Source: Apostichopus californicus
Taxonomy: Eukaryota; Echinodermata; Holothuroidea; Aspidochirotida; Stichopodidae
DNA length: 32,190 nucleotides
Direction: 5' to 3'
Assembly (NCBI GenBank): GCA_020650975.1
Contig: JAIPMN010016606.1
Span: 1,967-34,156 of the forward strand
Both the position numbers and the translations under genes were made by a program. The notes under the pieces are model-generated. The model made no database searches. It saw nothing but the letters and a program-made list of their open reading frames with translations, and was not told the DNA's origin. This document shows positions 21,701 through 30,705 of this stretch, one piece after another (within the stretch, counting starts at the first letter, position 1; the number at the start of each line of letters is the position of its first letter).

Positions 21701-22157
21701 TTAGACCTAATTTATAGTCAAAATATGACTCAGAATGCAAGACTTCCAAATTTCCCCTCCCAACCCCCTACACGGGAACCAGCTTCAACAACCCTAGGCC
21801 ACCCCCATCATTTACAAGACCCTGAACCGAATGATAATCATAATGTAATCGTTTATTAACCTGTTTGCCTTTCATGTGGTCTCTTCCTTCTTTCTTAAAT
21901 TCAGGCTTGTTGACTTTGGATTCCAAAGTTTGGCAAAATTCCTGGACTCTTAGATGATCACTCTTTTTACTGAGTACTTGGTAAACCTTCCGATCTTCTA
22001 ATTCATCCTTTAGCATCTCACATAACTCTTCATATGCACTATTGATCTCTAAAGCATCGTTCGATTCTGAAAATTTCTTCAAAACTTTCCTTAAGAGATT
22101 CTCTTCTCCCTCTGTGGGTTGTTCCTCTTTTTTCTCTGGCTCTTCTGCACTGGCCAT
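9701..22157 (-). CDS. MICAL-like FAD monooxygenase with a MARCKS/adducin-like basic tail (12 coding exons, 690 aa)
   Basis: This spliced gene is predicted to be a MICAL-family flavoprotein monooxygenase. Known MICALs use FAD, NADPH and O2 to oxidise actin methionines and take filaments apart. Coding exons are 22157-21861, 18887-18680, 17780-17673, 16977-16867, 16172-15910, 15065-14832, 14349-14112, 13337-13237, 13013-12959, 12375-12067, 10741-10669 and 9776-9701. All introns are GT-AG and all phases agree. Visible family marks are the GAGPCGLRA dinucleotide-binding loop (residues 104-112), VVVVEKR ending at 129, VSIRRLQL (168-175), KLAIAVAANF (253-262), ENLVYIRGETHYFVMT (300-315), GLVGDSL (399-405) and PFWPEGVGIAHG (408-419). 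Similarity ends near residue 486. A tail of about 200 residues follows, with no calponin-homology, LIM or bMERB domain. Classical MICALs are about 1000 residues or longer. The ATG has A at -3 and G at +4. The enzyme call is strong; actin as substrate is inferred. Confidence 0.88.
10669..10741 (-). CDS. Coding exon 11: Ser-rich linker
   Basis: Asp642 (split) to Ala665 plus two bases. The sequence GVTKEEPNSAQPSSERKG is polar and probably disordered. The acceptor is ATTCTCTGCAG. The donor AA|GTGAGT overlaps an in-frame stop (AAG TGA), so an unspliced transcript would end one residue later. Confidence 0.75.
11021..11405 (+). repeat. 76-bp tandem array in intron 10
   Basis: TAGACCCACT-type unit starts fall at 11021, 11097, 11173, 11249 and 11329 (spacings 76, 76, 76, 80). 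Each unit carries GCATCTCCTAGCC and TTACATATATAGCCTATCA. There are about five copies with modest divergence. Confidence 0.9.
11417..11600 (+). repeat. Dispersed repeat, copy B
   Basis: Diverged partner of 8678-8852 (GATCTTTGTGA, CCCCCAAACAGCT, TTTTGGAGATA, TGTCATAGTGCC). It begins TTAAAGGAAATACAAACCCA and directly abuts the 76-bp array in intron 10. Confidence 0.5.
11744..11964. mobile_element. 205-bp hAT-type MITE with perfect 8-bp target duplication
   Basis: The element body is 11752-11956. Both flanks are ATGTTACA (11744-11751 and 11957-11964). The ends are CAGGGCCGCAACC and, inverted, CATGGGCGTAACC, which agree at 10 of 13 positions. The 8-bp duplication and CA(G/T)GG ends fit hAT. A C14 run lies inside. 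It sits in intron 10 and has no coding potential. Confidence 0.75.
12067..12375 (-). CDS. Coding exon 10: Lys/Glu tract and two basic-aromatic patches
   Basis: Asp539 (split) to Lys641. Residues 544-576 are almost only Lys and Glu. Patch 1 is GFFSSFLRRSKK (577-588). Patch 2 is KRGRFYSFRKSFRMSKRNK (613-631). The patches resemble the MARCKS-related domain of adducin and the MARCKS effector domain. The acceptor is TCTCTCCTCAG and the donor is G|GTAGGA. Phase in and out is 1, and the other two frames do not join the neighbours in phase. Confidence 0.85.
12263..12361 (-). repeat. Homopurine GAA/GAG tract encoding the Lys/Glu stretch
   Basis: Within exon 10 the minus strand is purine for about 99 bases with a single T. 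It encodes residues 544-576. Such tracts are prone to slippage and triplex formation, so copy number may vary between alleles. Confidence 0.8.
12959..13013 (-). CDS. Coding exon 9: short basic exon
   Basis: Residues 521-538, KTAKVFGGKTAGVKKTNE, plus one base. The acceptor TTTTGCTTCAG and donor G|GTGAGC are good and the phases fit both neighbours. At 55 nt it could be skipped. Skipping would break the frame, because exon 8 ends in phase 0 and exon 10 needs one carried base. Confidence 0.7.
13237..13337 (-). CDS. Coding exon 8: start of the lysine-rich tail
   Basis: Ala487 (split) to Ser520. A five-lysine run (VVNKKKKKDDTSPN) is followed by an acidic, Ser-rich stretch. Support is phase agreement (G plus CT gives Ala), the open frame and a strong donor TCG|GTGAGT. 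The acceptor GAAATAG is only moderate. Confidence 0.75.
14112..14349 (-). CDS. Coding exon 7: end of the monooxygenase domain
   Basis: Residues 408-486 plus one base. It begins PFWPEGVGIAHGYFGVFDTV, the MICAL segment that follows the Gly-Asp motif, and ends near YGIDPLKRYAKYRDMKNRK. Clear family similarity stops here. In classical MICALs a linker and a calponin-homology domain come next. The donor is G|GTACGG. Confidence 0.93.
14832..15065 (-). CDS. Coding exon 6: flavin-contacting GLVGDSL segment
   Basis: Residues 330-407, 78 codons, phase 0 at both ends. It runs from DKTQADILDKSN to GLVGDSLKQ. The Gly-Asp motif near the end is the second flavin-contacting motif of group A flavin monooxygenases. 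The acceptor is TTTGTTCTTTAG and the donor is CAG|GTAACC. Confidence 0.93.
15910..16172 (-). CDS. Coding exon 5: THYFVMT core of the monooxygenase domain
   Basis: Asp242 (split) to Glu329. KLAIAVAANF, FFTKLKEETEVDLENLVYI and GETHYFVMTGKK match the central MICAL domain. The acceptor is CTTCTTAAAG, and the donor GAG|GTGACC is phase 0. Confidence 0.93.
16867..16977 (-). CDS. Coding exon 4
   Basis: Ala205 (split) to Pro241, with FEFEGLIIANGRQKPKEP. This corresponds to the MICAL strand usually ending in Ser-Ala-Ala-Gly; here it reads Ile-Ala-Asn-Gly. The acceptor is CCTTACCTAAAG and the donor is G|GTATGT. Confidence 0.9.
17210..17450 (-). repeat. GC-rich SINE candidate in intron 3 (copy 2)
   Basis: A GC-rich island in an AT-rich intron. 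On the minus strand TTGCCCAGCGGCCTAC resembles an A box and GGGAACCCGTGCGCC lies in the B-box position. CCGAAGGCGCCG and CTCTTGATCATGAGAG follow. The word order matches 5160-5345. It has no open frame tied to the gene. Confidence 0.4.
17673..17780 (-). CDS. Coding exon 3
   Basis: Ser169 (split) to Lys204. IRRLQLVLLKMALLLGIEVR is the conserved MICAL helix after the flavin loop. The exon ends in the basic PPNKKK before the donor G|GTAGCA. Both edges are phase 1. Confidence 0.93.
18680..18887 (-). CDS. Coding exon 2: FAD-binding Rossmann segment
   Basis: Residues 100-168 plus the first base of Ser169. It carries ILIVGAGPCGLRAAIELALL and GMKVVVVEKRTKF, the dinucleotide-binding strand-loop-helix and the acidic end of the second strand. 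SVLQLWTF matches the MICAL segment just downstream. The acceptor is CCTTCGACAG and the donor is A|GTAAGT. This is the most diagnostic exon. Confidence 0.95.
19013..19123 (+). repeat. Left 111-bp terminal inverted repeat
   Basis: Starts GGAGCCCAGAGGGTTTGG and ends AAACCTGCTGTGGT. It pairs with 21284-21394. Confidence 0.85.
19170..20325 (+). repeat. 146-bp minisatellite with a GACCTAGGTC palindrome in each unit
   Basis: CCTAGG anchors lie at 19317, 19463, 19609, 19753, 19898, 20044 and 20191 (spacings 144-147). Each inner unit holds GACCTAGGTCAGCTCATGAG, GGAAAATGATAGG and GGGCATTTCCAGTAATTT. Outer units are more diverged than inner ones, as expected when an array is homogenised by unequal exchange. 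Confidence 0.92.
20507..20767 (-). pseudogene. Exon-like open frame inside the intron-1 element, product unknown
   Basis: On the minus strand TTTTTTTATTCACAG forms a strong acceptor at 20768. An 87-codon open frame follows, then a donor ACG|GTAACT. The end, DNDLGISKATVT, looks like a helix-turn-helix turn of the kind seen in transposases. The rest (for example GRRLLFYGFSQKMFPMLDEI) I do not recognise. Its place between long inverted repeats makes a transposase or captured exon the likeliest reading. It is not part of the MICAL-like gene: similarity and phase join exon 1 directly to exon 2. Confidence 0.4.
21284..21394 (-). repeat. Right 111-bp terminal inverted repeat
   Basis: On the minus strand it starts GGAGTCCAGAGGGTTTGG and ends AAACCTGCTGTGGT. 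It mirrors the left repeat. Confidence 0.85.
21861..22157 (-). CDS. Coding exon 1: MICAL-like N-terminal helical region
   Basis: Residues 1-99, starting MASAEEPEKKEEQ and ending KGKQ before the donor GTTAAT. The first 20 residues are acidic. YEELCEMLK and EFKKEGRD then line up with the helical segment that precedes the FAD-binding loop in MICAL proteins. It joins exon 2 in phase 0, giving KGKQ-ILIVGAG. No signal peptide, and no N-terminal glycine for myristoylation, is seen. Confidence 0.8.
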
Positions 22158-22170
22158 CCTGATAATATCT
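22158..22170 (-). promoter_or_regulatory. Probable 5'UTR splice acceptor just before the start codon
   Basis: On the minus strand TTATCTTTCTAG lies 11 bases before the ATG. This pyrimidine-rich tract ending in AG suggests the 5'UTR is spliced and a non-coding first exon lies further upstream. No TATA box or CpG island could be tied to this gene. Confidence 0.4.
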
Positions 22171-23265
22171 AGAAAGATAATATATTATAGATGATGAAAA
22201 CAGAGGGCATAGAGTTTCATGTCCTCGCACGAACTATGTTCTCCCTATTAGCACGTCCATATGGTTGTACGAGTTCAACATATATCATTCGATGATTTTT
22301 GATAATTATCTACACTTTTGTTTGCTTCTTAGTTAATGTTTAACGAGGGACGCGAATGTCGTACAAAGCATGTATGTAATCTCTGTCATTTATAGACCAG
22401 TACAATCGTCTCCTTCAATATGATCAATGACACATTATGTTCAACAGATATTACACATTGGCAAGACTAATTGGGGAAATACAAGAAATATTTGCTCGAT
22501 TTGCGCTGACTAGAAACAACAGAGATCAGCTGGGAGTAGGGGAAGCTACCGCTTGCGTGGCGGCGATATATGGTATAGCATCCCGATCCAATTGTGATCC
22601 TAGCAAACACTCCCAACCCCCCTCCCTCCCTCTTCCACCCACTTACTGAATTCTTTATCAGTTCTCTGTTGGTCGCTTAAACATGTTTTTGAATAACCTG
22701 CAAATCCACAGGGATGGTAACCAGTTAGTCTCACTTACAATGCAGCCCTCCGCCCGTTTGAGAAGCAAACCAACGCCCTTGCTTACAAACATTAATGTAC
22801 AGTACAGCGTTCCTTTAACATACGTAGATAAAGTATAGTCTAGGCTAACATACATTGATAAATCATACCTTAATAAATGGGTACATGAAACGTACATGAA
22901 ATCGAAACACTATACTTACTTTTAATAACTGATCGTGTTGTTTCAAATCCTCGACGCCAATATCATGACGAATAAACTTGATATTAGATTGGCGTATCTT
23001 GAGAATGAACAGTCCAACAACTCATTGTACGTGTTCCATGCACAACCTGAGAGAAACAACGCCTGGGTAAAATGAAACTTGATTTCAATATCTGTTAGCG
23101 TTATTTGTATACCATAAACGGATAGACGAGTCCAAAGGCTAACAAACTTTGACATATCATTGAAAACACAATAGCATGAACAGAAAGCAATGAGTAATGA
23201 AGTAAACAATCTGTTTAAATATACAATACACTCAAGGAATGTACTGTAGAGAACATTACGACCGA

Positions 23266-23375
23266 CTACCATGCATACCAACTGAAATGAAAGCAGGGCT
23301 TACTACCATACATACCAACTTAAATTGAAATTAGGACAAACTACCATACATATCAACTGAAAACTGTAAGCAGTA
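23266..23375 (+). repeat. Three-copy 37-38-bp tandem repeat
   Basis: CTACCATNCATACCAACT-type starts lie at 23266, 23303 and 23341. Confidence 0.7.
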
Positions 23376-24054
23376 AAAAAATTTAGCATTTTTTCTGATT
23401 TTTGATCAGATATTACCTTGTTATTTTAACAATTTACTGAAAAATGTTGACTTATTGGGGCAAAATTTGCTAATGTTGATGGCACTTTAAGCTTCCGTAG
23501 TGCCTCGATTATTCTACGATTCACAACTATTCAGTAATTTGAAAGAGTGGAATTCCCCTCTTGCACAACTGTTTACTTTATCATGCTTGGTTTCACAAAT
23601 AACAACTGGAACGTTCGGAGTATGAACGGTCTTGACCTTGATTTCACCGGTGTTGGTTCACATATGGAGTCTGTTTTTACCTCCATGGTTAACAACACTT
23701 TGTGATCGAGATAGATCATGTGAAATGATAAACAAACAAGTGATATTTCGAACAAGCATGACAGTTACTGTATCTTGGAAGTTCATCGCACCCCTTTCAG
23801 TGCCAGTGTTTAGGCGCCGCATAATTACTATAGATTCAGAAATATTACCACAGTTTACTAATGTTTCACATACTGTGTACTTATCTGAAAAATAATGGTA
23901 CCCCTTGCTATAGCTTCAGATATTGTTTTGGTAAATTCGGACAGTGGCAGTACAGTTTCAGACACTGCATATAAAGGCCAACGTGGGCAAAGTCGCTTGA
24001 AAGATGACTTTCTTCACAATCATAATCATGGACGTTAAATATGAATGTAAGAGA

Positions 24055-24138
24055 CTGACTTCGGTCAGCTTGCGGCTTTGATAAGCCAATGAGGCTTCTT
24101 CGCGAGTTCCTGACAAACATACAAACATACAAACATCA
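24055..24138 (-). repeat. Possible retroposon tail with TATGTTTG repeats
   Basis: The minus strand reads a short TATGTTTG microsatellite, then GAACTCGCGAAGAAGCCTCA and GCCGCAAGCTGACCGAAG. A GC-rich block next to an 8-bp simple repeat suggests the end of a SINE or LINE. No boundary or duplication could be fixed. Confidence 0.35.
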
Positions 24139-24769
24139 TAGGGACTACATGAAAATCATAGCGTTTGGTTGATCACATATTTTATTGCCAGAATGTAATG
24201 TTTCCAAGCATCACAGTTGTGCATTAATGTTTTACGCATTAATGTTTCTATATATACATACACACACAAGCTTATTTGGGAAAATCTTCTCAAAACAAGC
24301 CAAATTTAAAGAAGTTGTGTGTGACCATTTCATACCTTAATGTTAGGTGATTCCCAACTCTTGGGCTGTAATATGCAACATATCCGTGTTGGATGTTGGA
24401 GACTTTTGAGGAAGGGAAAGGTATTACCCGCGCATGTGCCAGTATAGAGGTACATATCGGCTGGAATAACCGTTATATCCCAAGGAAATCTGCATAATGT
24501 CAGCAGCAGTTAATTTGTCATGTATGCTGTTTTACTTGATAGCCTCAAGAAAACAATAACCAAACCATAAATATTTAATAGCTTAACTTCGATGATGCAG
24601 AAACGCTTTATAAGTCTGAAAATGTCATCAAAATAATACGTGTTCAAACCTGATTGGACGGTTTGTCACGTGCAGATAGTATCGAAAGATGCCTCCTCAG
24701 CGGCTTTCCATAAGAGAATCATAACTTACAAAACGAGAGTTTAGTCTACAACCGGTGTTACCAGTACTC

Positions 24770-25139
24770 TTAAAGGCATTGAAGACTCGCCCCAAACCGC
24801 GTGCGGCCATCTGAAAAAGTTTACTTTCTGTTGCTTGCAAGTGACGTTTTGTTCGAGTCGCTACAAAATGCAGACAGTACAGTAATGAAACGTGATACCT
24901 TGTTATCTTTAGCTGGACCTGCGATGTCCATCGCTGTATGGTTTGTACACTGTGGGTATTGACCGCAGCTGTATGTACTGACTGTTCACTAGTGTCTAAT
25001 TACCGACGGTAGCAAGCTGTGTGTGTGAATTTTCTGGGATCGATGGTGGTATCTAACACTTCTGTTACACCTGATTCGAAACTAGGTCAGATTACCGGCA
25101 TTAGACGTTTCTTTTTGCGCGAGTCTTCACACCCTTTAA
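24770..25139. mobile_element. piggyBac-like MITE, copy 2 (TTAA ends)
   Basis: Same ends (TTAAAGGCATTGAAGACTCG and CGAGTCTTCACACCCTTTAA) and same interior as 5402-5770, in the same orientation. The two copies differ by scattered substitutions and small indels, for example a missing TGCTG near 24950. Confidence 0.82.
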
Positions 25140-27867
25140 GTAATACAATAAAAAACGAGAAGAAAAAGGAAGTCAACAAGAAACGTAAATTTTCGTTACA
25201 ATATATTGTTGATAGCAAGTCTTACGTATTTTTGTCACAAGAATTACAAGATCTTTCATCGGACATGAAGAAGTAGTTTTAATCATAACTAATTTCAGCT
25301 GCTTTTGACCAAGTCTCTCCGTTGTTTGCTTCTTTTTTTTAAGAGTGTGTGTCGTGTAACTTTTCCTTTTTGACAGATGATGCAACATGCTGGTAGGACA
25401 TGCTGATTCCTTGGCTCTCCTTGGTTGCTTAAATTGTGTTTCCTGATTTCAAGACCTATTGAGGAGGACCTTCATAATATTGTTCTGTTGACAGAGAAAA
25501 GAACAGCTTGCATTCTTTTATTACTGACAATAAATTGAATCAGAAACACATGATAAACAAGAAGTCTATCATCACGTGATAAGTTATTACAAATATCATA
25601 TTCATTTGAAACTTTACATGATGGATGCAAATGATACTTCACATGAAGTATTCAGATCAAATCACATCATCCTATACCTGTCTAAGACAAAATAGATATC
25701 AGTATCTAATATCCATATAATTATCTCTCAGGATTATTACTTGTCACAAGTTGCTCAAGAATCTTTCAAAAAATTGAAAACTTTCAAGCTACCAATAATC
25801 TGAACACTTCCCATCTTCGTTTAACCCTGCTTCACAGACATAAATATTCAATTCAATTCAGCATTGATATTTAAATTAGGTTATTAGGTTATGCATTTGC
25901 CAAGGATGCTAGTTTAAATATGTCTGTAGACCTATAGTATACCTCACAAAGATGTGATTAAGCTGTGAGTTTGGATTTTCGTTTTCGTGTTTGTTCTATA
26001 TACCTACTTCACTGGCGATAGCGACTGCACCAGATCAGCAAATATTGACAATAGTAATGTATACATTCAAAGAGAAAGCACGATGTGGCTGCTGTCGTTA
26101 ATATAACAACAACCATAGGCTATAGGGCTACCAGACTATACGACTACACTCAACCAAACCACTCAGTATTTGCTTCAGTACCAGTAGTACTGCTTGTACT
26201 AACGTACCGTATCTAATCCATGTACTGTAGATTTATAGCTTAGGCTATATACTGTACACACAATACAGGCAGGCTAGGCTACCCGTTCAAGAACTAAGCA
26301 CTATAACTGAGGCCCAAAGAAACTGATTAAACCAAACATTCTGGTCAATATATCTCGTAAATTATTATGTTATTACATTATAGGCCTACGGAAATGAAGT
26401 CAGCAGTTGACACCATGTTTAGATGTTGCCAGACAATATAAGTATTTTGTGAAAGGCGTAAATAATCAACTGCGATTGGCCATGCACCGTCTACGTCATA
26501 GACTGTACGCAGAACGAAATATGCTTCCTCCAAATATATCCCGTCATAATTCTTCACCGCAAGGATGACGTTGGACCGTAATCAAACAATTTTGGACTGT
26601 GTCCCATGACCTCACATTGCTTCGGATACTACTCCGTACATTTTCATACACTGGTAATTTAAAGTCAGACATTTTCTAAAGTGACACTATATCTCTCTGC
26701 ATCTATTGTTTCAAGTCAAAAGTTTCCGTAGTTTCCGACACTGTTCCTATACCATGGGACATTGTTTCTAATCTCTTTTCCCAATTCCGTTTTCTCAGGA
26801 ATAATTCTGTAGATTACAATATTATATTTATATTTAATTTCACTGTTCCGGTATTATTTTGTGTACAGTTCCGAACTCTGCTTTGCTTATTGGAGACAGT
26901 TGCAGTTTTGACAGCTTCGGACCTTTGCTTTACTTTGCGACATTGTATTTACTCTTTGTGGTATACCGTTAATGATGTTGTTGTGGAAGTTCATTATCCT
27001 TATGAAAAGGTTTGGATCGACACAGTCCTTAGAGTAAGATACATTGTTTCCGGTACACTTTGTTTTTGTTGTTGACGGTAATCGCTTCGCATATTGTTTA
27101 CGACAATGTTTTAAATATTTCTACAGATGGCTTGCTAAATAGAGAAACTTTATCAATAGTTTCCCTCGTTTTTCACGGTTTCTATAGATTCAGACTATGA
27201 TTCCAGTCATATTTACTATATTTTGTGACAGCCAGCGAACAGCCACTTTTATATGAATTTGTTTAGTATCAAACAGTGCTGCCACCACAGTTTGCAGACT
27301 GTCCCCGACCCCGTTATTGTATAAGTTGACCCTGTTTCTGTACCATTCGGGGGCGTCAATCACGGGGGACAATTGGACACGCCCCTACTACCTGAAGGGT
27401 GTGGACACAATATCATGCCACCCCCACCACCCCCTCCCCCTGGTTTATTGACTGACTCGTGTAGGCGATAGGCCTATCAGGCTCATAACATCTCGTGAAT
27501 CTCACCAAAGGAGCTAAAACATTGTGCTATGAGATTAATATTTTTTAATGTTTTGCGCTCATCTGCTCAAAATGAAAAATAGAACTTTTCACCTGGGTTG
27601 ATATTAGAAGTACAGATTTCATATATAGCGGTATATTAAGTGAGGAACCGCGCCCATACACCGATGAGGCTATATCCTCAGCCAGCAGATAATGAAATAT
27701 ATATACATTACTTGTGATGAAGATAACTGATGCCAAGTGCAGGGCTGTAGCCGGAATGAGGAGGGGGCGGGGGCTGTCCCCGTGAGATTTCCACTTTAAA
27801 AATGAAAATAGGCCTAAGATAATTTGTGAACGCTTGAACAGTATGGGCTATTTCAGTTAATTTTAGC
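25140..27867. other. Gene-free stretch
   Basis: AT-rich DNA with many AGGCCTA-like words near 26220-26390. Short open frames (26890-27075 and 27190-27372) have no recognisable content. CAGGGCTGTAGCC at 27740 resembles a hAT left end, but no matching right end was found. Confidence 0.4.
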
Positions 27868-28111
27868 GATTTGTTCATATCATTTCTTATAATTTCATTC
27901 GTCAGTAGTGTGCAACCTCTACATTCTAGGCACGTATTGTACACTCTAAAAACAACCTGGTGAAAGTTCGCCAGGAACTGGTGAAATTTTCACTAGGAGC
28001 TGCGTTTATATACCACCCTCCATATCCTGGTTGTTTTCACCAGGTTTCTTGGTGAATGAGACTTTAACAAAATCCTGGGAGGAATAACCAGGAAATCCTG
28101 GTTACATTTCC
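27868..28111 (+). repeat. 244-bp direct repeat, copy A
   Basis: Nearly the same as 28550-28792: GATTTGTTCATATCATTTC, TGTACACTCTAAAAACAACC and CAGGAAATCCTGGTTACATT occur in order. The second half is dense in CCAGG/CCTGG words that can pair with each other. Confidence 0.85.
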
Positions 28112-28549
28112 TTTTGCAACTAATTTTGTGTGGAACTTTTAACTTGTAGTTTAATATAAGGCAAAATGAAGCAATGTCTTTGTTGTACCAAAAACTGTTT
28201 TCGTTGTACAACTTGTGCGGAGCTGTAGGTTCTCTCATATAGCCAGGGCTCATTTTTAAGAAAAATTTAAGAATTGTTCTACATTTTGGGGTAAGCAAAC
28301 CCCAAGTACACACACTCACAGCTAGGCCTATGAAAAACATAACAATTTTTTGAATGAATATCTTCTTTCTTTTCAAAAAACCACAACTTCTTTTCGAAAG
28401 AACCAAATTCCAATCCTTTGCACAGATGGTTGAATTTGTTTGAAAACAAATTAATCATAACAATCAACGCAAGTACTTTGTTTACAACAATTCCATATAC
28501 AGAGATTTTCATGCTAAAAATAGTCAATGGTGGTTTCTAAATTTCTTGG

Positions 28550-28792
28550 GATTTGTTCATATCATTTCTTATAATTGTATTCGTCAGTAGTGTGCAACCT
28601 CTACATTCTAGGCACGTATTGTACACTCTAAAACAACCTGGTGAAAGTTCTCCAGGAACTGTTGAAATTTTCACCAGGAGCTGCGTTCATATGCCACCCT
28701 CCGTATCCTGGTTCTTTTCATCAGGTTTCTTGGTGAATGAGACTTTAACAAAATCCTGGTAGGAATAACCAGGAAATCCTGGTTACATTTCC
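28550..28792 (+). repeat. 244-bp direct repeat, copy B
   Basis: Second copy, 682 bases after the first, running straight into the CTGGTTAA minisatellite. Confidence 0.85.
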
Positions 28793-29135
28793 TGGTTACA
28801 TTTTTGTACTATTCTGGTTAATATCAATGGGTATTTCACCTCATTCCTGGTTAAATTAACCAACATTTTCTGGTTGATGTGACTACTATCCTGGTTAATA
28901 TCAAACGTATTCCACCTCTTTCCTGGTTAAATTAACCAACATTTCCTGGCTGGTGCCAATTCTATCCTGGTTAATATCATAGAACGTTCCACCGCTTTCC
29001 TGGTTACATTAAACATTTCCTGATTGATGTGACTACTACCCTGATTAATATCAAAGAATTTGCCACCTCATTGCTGGTTATATCACGACTTTCCTTGTTA
29101 ATACTATTGGATATACCACCTTATCCTCATTTAAA
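28780..29135 (+). repeat. CTGGTTAA minisatellite, unit about 75 bp
   Basis: About four to five decaying units, each with TTCCTGGTTAAATTAACCAAC, GATGTGACTACTATCCTGG or close variants, TTAATATCA and a CCACCTC word. Decay increases toward 29130. Confidence 0.75.
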
Positions 29136-30552
29136 GTTGCAATGCATTCAATTTATGGAAAGGCAAAACATAAATTTAAAAAAACAACATAATTAATGTT
29201 ACTGAAAGTTTATTTGTGTCTCCTTACTTTTGAATTTTGAGTAAATGAACATTCGCAAAATAGTTATATTAATTCCTCCAATATTTATACGATGAATGTC
29301 TATAAGAAATGCAATACTGAAGTCAAAATTTCAGCACATATGTTTCACATTACCATCGTCACATGCCGAAGCTCTGATTGCTTGACTACAACTGTTAAGT
29401 ATAACAGGGAATACCAAGACCTTGTTCAGCACTTTTGCACAAGGAATCAAAATCACTTGAACAGTTTCTACTACGGAACAAGAATTGAACAAAAGTTGAC
29501 TTAATTATAGGTCACGTGCTATGATTTTACTAAGGCAAATGGATCTTTTACCTGTCTCCTAAAACACTTGATCAAAGCCTCTCTCACAATAACCTTAATG
29601 TTACGACAAAAGCCAGCCCTGTAGCAGTAGCTACTTTTATTTGAACTAGATAGGAAGCTCTTAAAAGATCTATGTTCAACATTGTTGTTGATAATGATGA
29701 CCTATTACCAATTTCATTTTTCAGTTTAATTATTTATTTATTGGTAATTAATTAATATTCTGAATTTAATTACCAAATTTTACCACTTCGCACTGGCAAA
29801 CCGAACATCTTTAACCATTAAATCTAAGCAAGGCTCTGCAAGACAATAATGAGGTTACCAAAGATACCATTAATGGTTTATTCATTAGCTCCTCCTTTGA
29901 CGTCACATTCTTGTGCAAACTATTTTAACTCATACAAAGTGGTAATTGTGGCTTATAATAATCACAAGAAAGATTAATTTGAAAAGATTTTGAACTAACA
30001 GTTAAAGAATAGACCGAAGTGTAGTTTAACATGAAATTTCTGAAACTCCGATCCCGAATGACCATCTTCATACTTGACTATAATTATGATAACGTTTGCA
30101 TACATCCACATGTCTGTCCGTGGACGAAGAACCATTTCCAAAGAATTAACTAAACTGATGACCTTGCACATAAAATTCCTGAACACGTCTATATGTCTCT
30201 TCATCACAGGTCATCTTTGTCCAAGTTTCATTGAAGTTGTACATTGTGGACAGAGAGATGGATTGAAATGAAACCTTTCTTCATAAACAGCTACAATCGC
30301 ATTCCTGATGTGCATCGTCCAAGACAGAGATATGCTTCTACTATTGCGAAGCTGTATTACTTAGCAGCCTCTCTCAATTTTTCACCTCCTCCAGGTATTT
30401 TGGCATGTTTGTACCAATCTAGGAAAGGAATGAAACAATTAAGTATTAAATGGTGTGTTAACGAACTAGGATGAAAATTGGATTAATTGTTTTTTTTTCA
30501 GTCTTCTAGTTTGTACCATTTTTTTTTTTGGAAAACCATTTTATCAGTTTCG
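29136..30552. other. Gene-free stretch
   Basis: AT-rich. Open frames at 29292-29504 and 30074-30474 overlap in several frames and show no conserved family or splice support. Confidence 0.4.
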
Positions 30553-30705
30553 GTTGTACACTCTAAAAACAACCTGGTGAAAATTCCCTGGTTAACAATT
30601 TGCTAACATTATCCTGGTTATTGGCTACGTGAGTTAACATCATCCTGGTTACGATCCATCCGTCCTGGCGTAAACTTGATCTTAACATAACCCTGGTGAA
30701 AATAG
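30553..30705 (+). repeat. Third locus of the CTGGTTAA family
   Basis: Starts with the same TGTACACTCTAAAAACAACC as the two direct repeats (there at 27938 and 28620). It then carries CCTGGTTAAC, ATCCTGGTTA and ACCCTGGTGAAAA words. The shared start suggests a real element boundary at TGTACACTCTAAAA. Confidence 0.65.

Larger units (their letters stand above)
22240..24769. other. Gene-free stretch upstream of the MICAL-like gene
   Basis: This should hold the promoter and any non-coding first exon, but none can be pointed to. Scattered open frames (such as 22437-22649 and 22943-23281) show no known family. Small repeats are listed separately. Confidence 0.4.

Noticed and set aside
26700..27180. 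Loose periodicity of TTTCC, GACA and TGTT words, also near 23480-23880
   Set aside because: No unit length or alignable copy could be fixed by eye. It may be old decayed repeat or AT-rich noise.
27740..27790. CAGGGCTGTAGCC as a hAT left end
   Set aside because: No matching inverted right end or repeated flank was found nearby.
27993..28527. Minus-strand frames of 137 and 82 codons
   Set aside because: They overlap in different frames and the longer one lies largely in the direct repeat. There is no conserved family.
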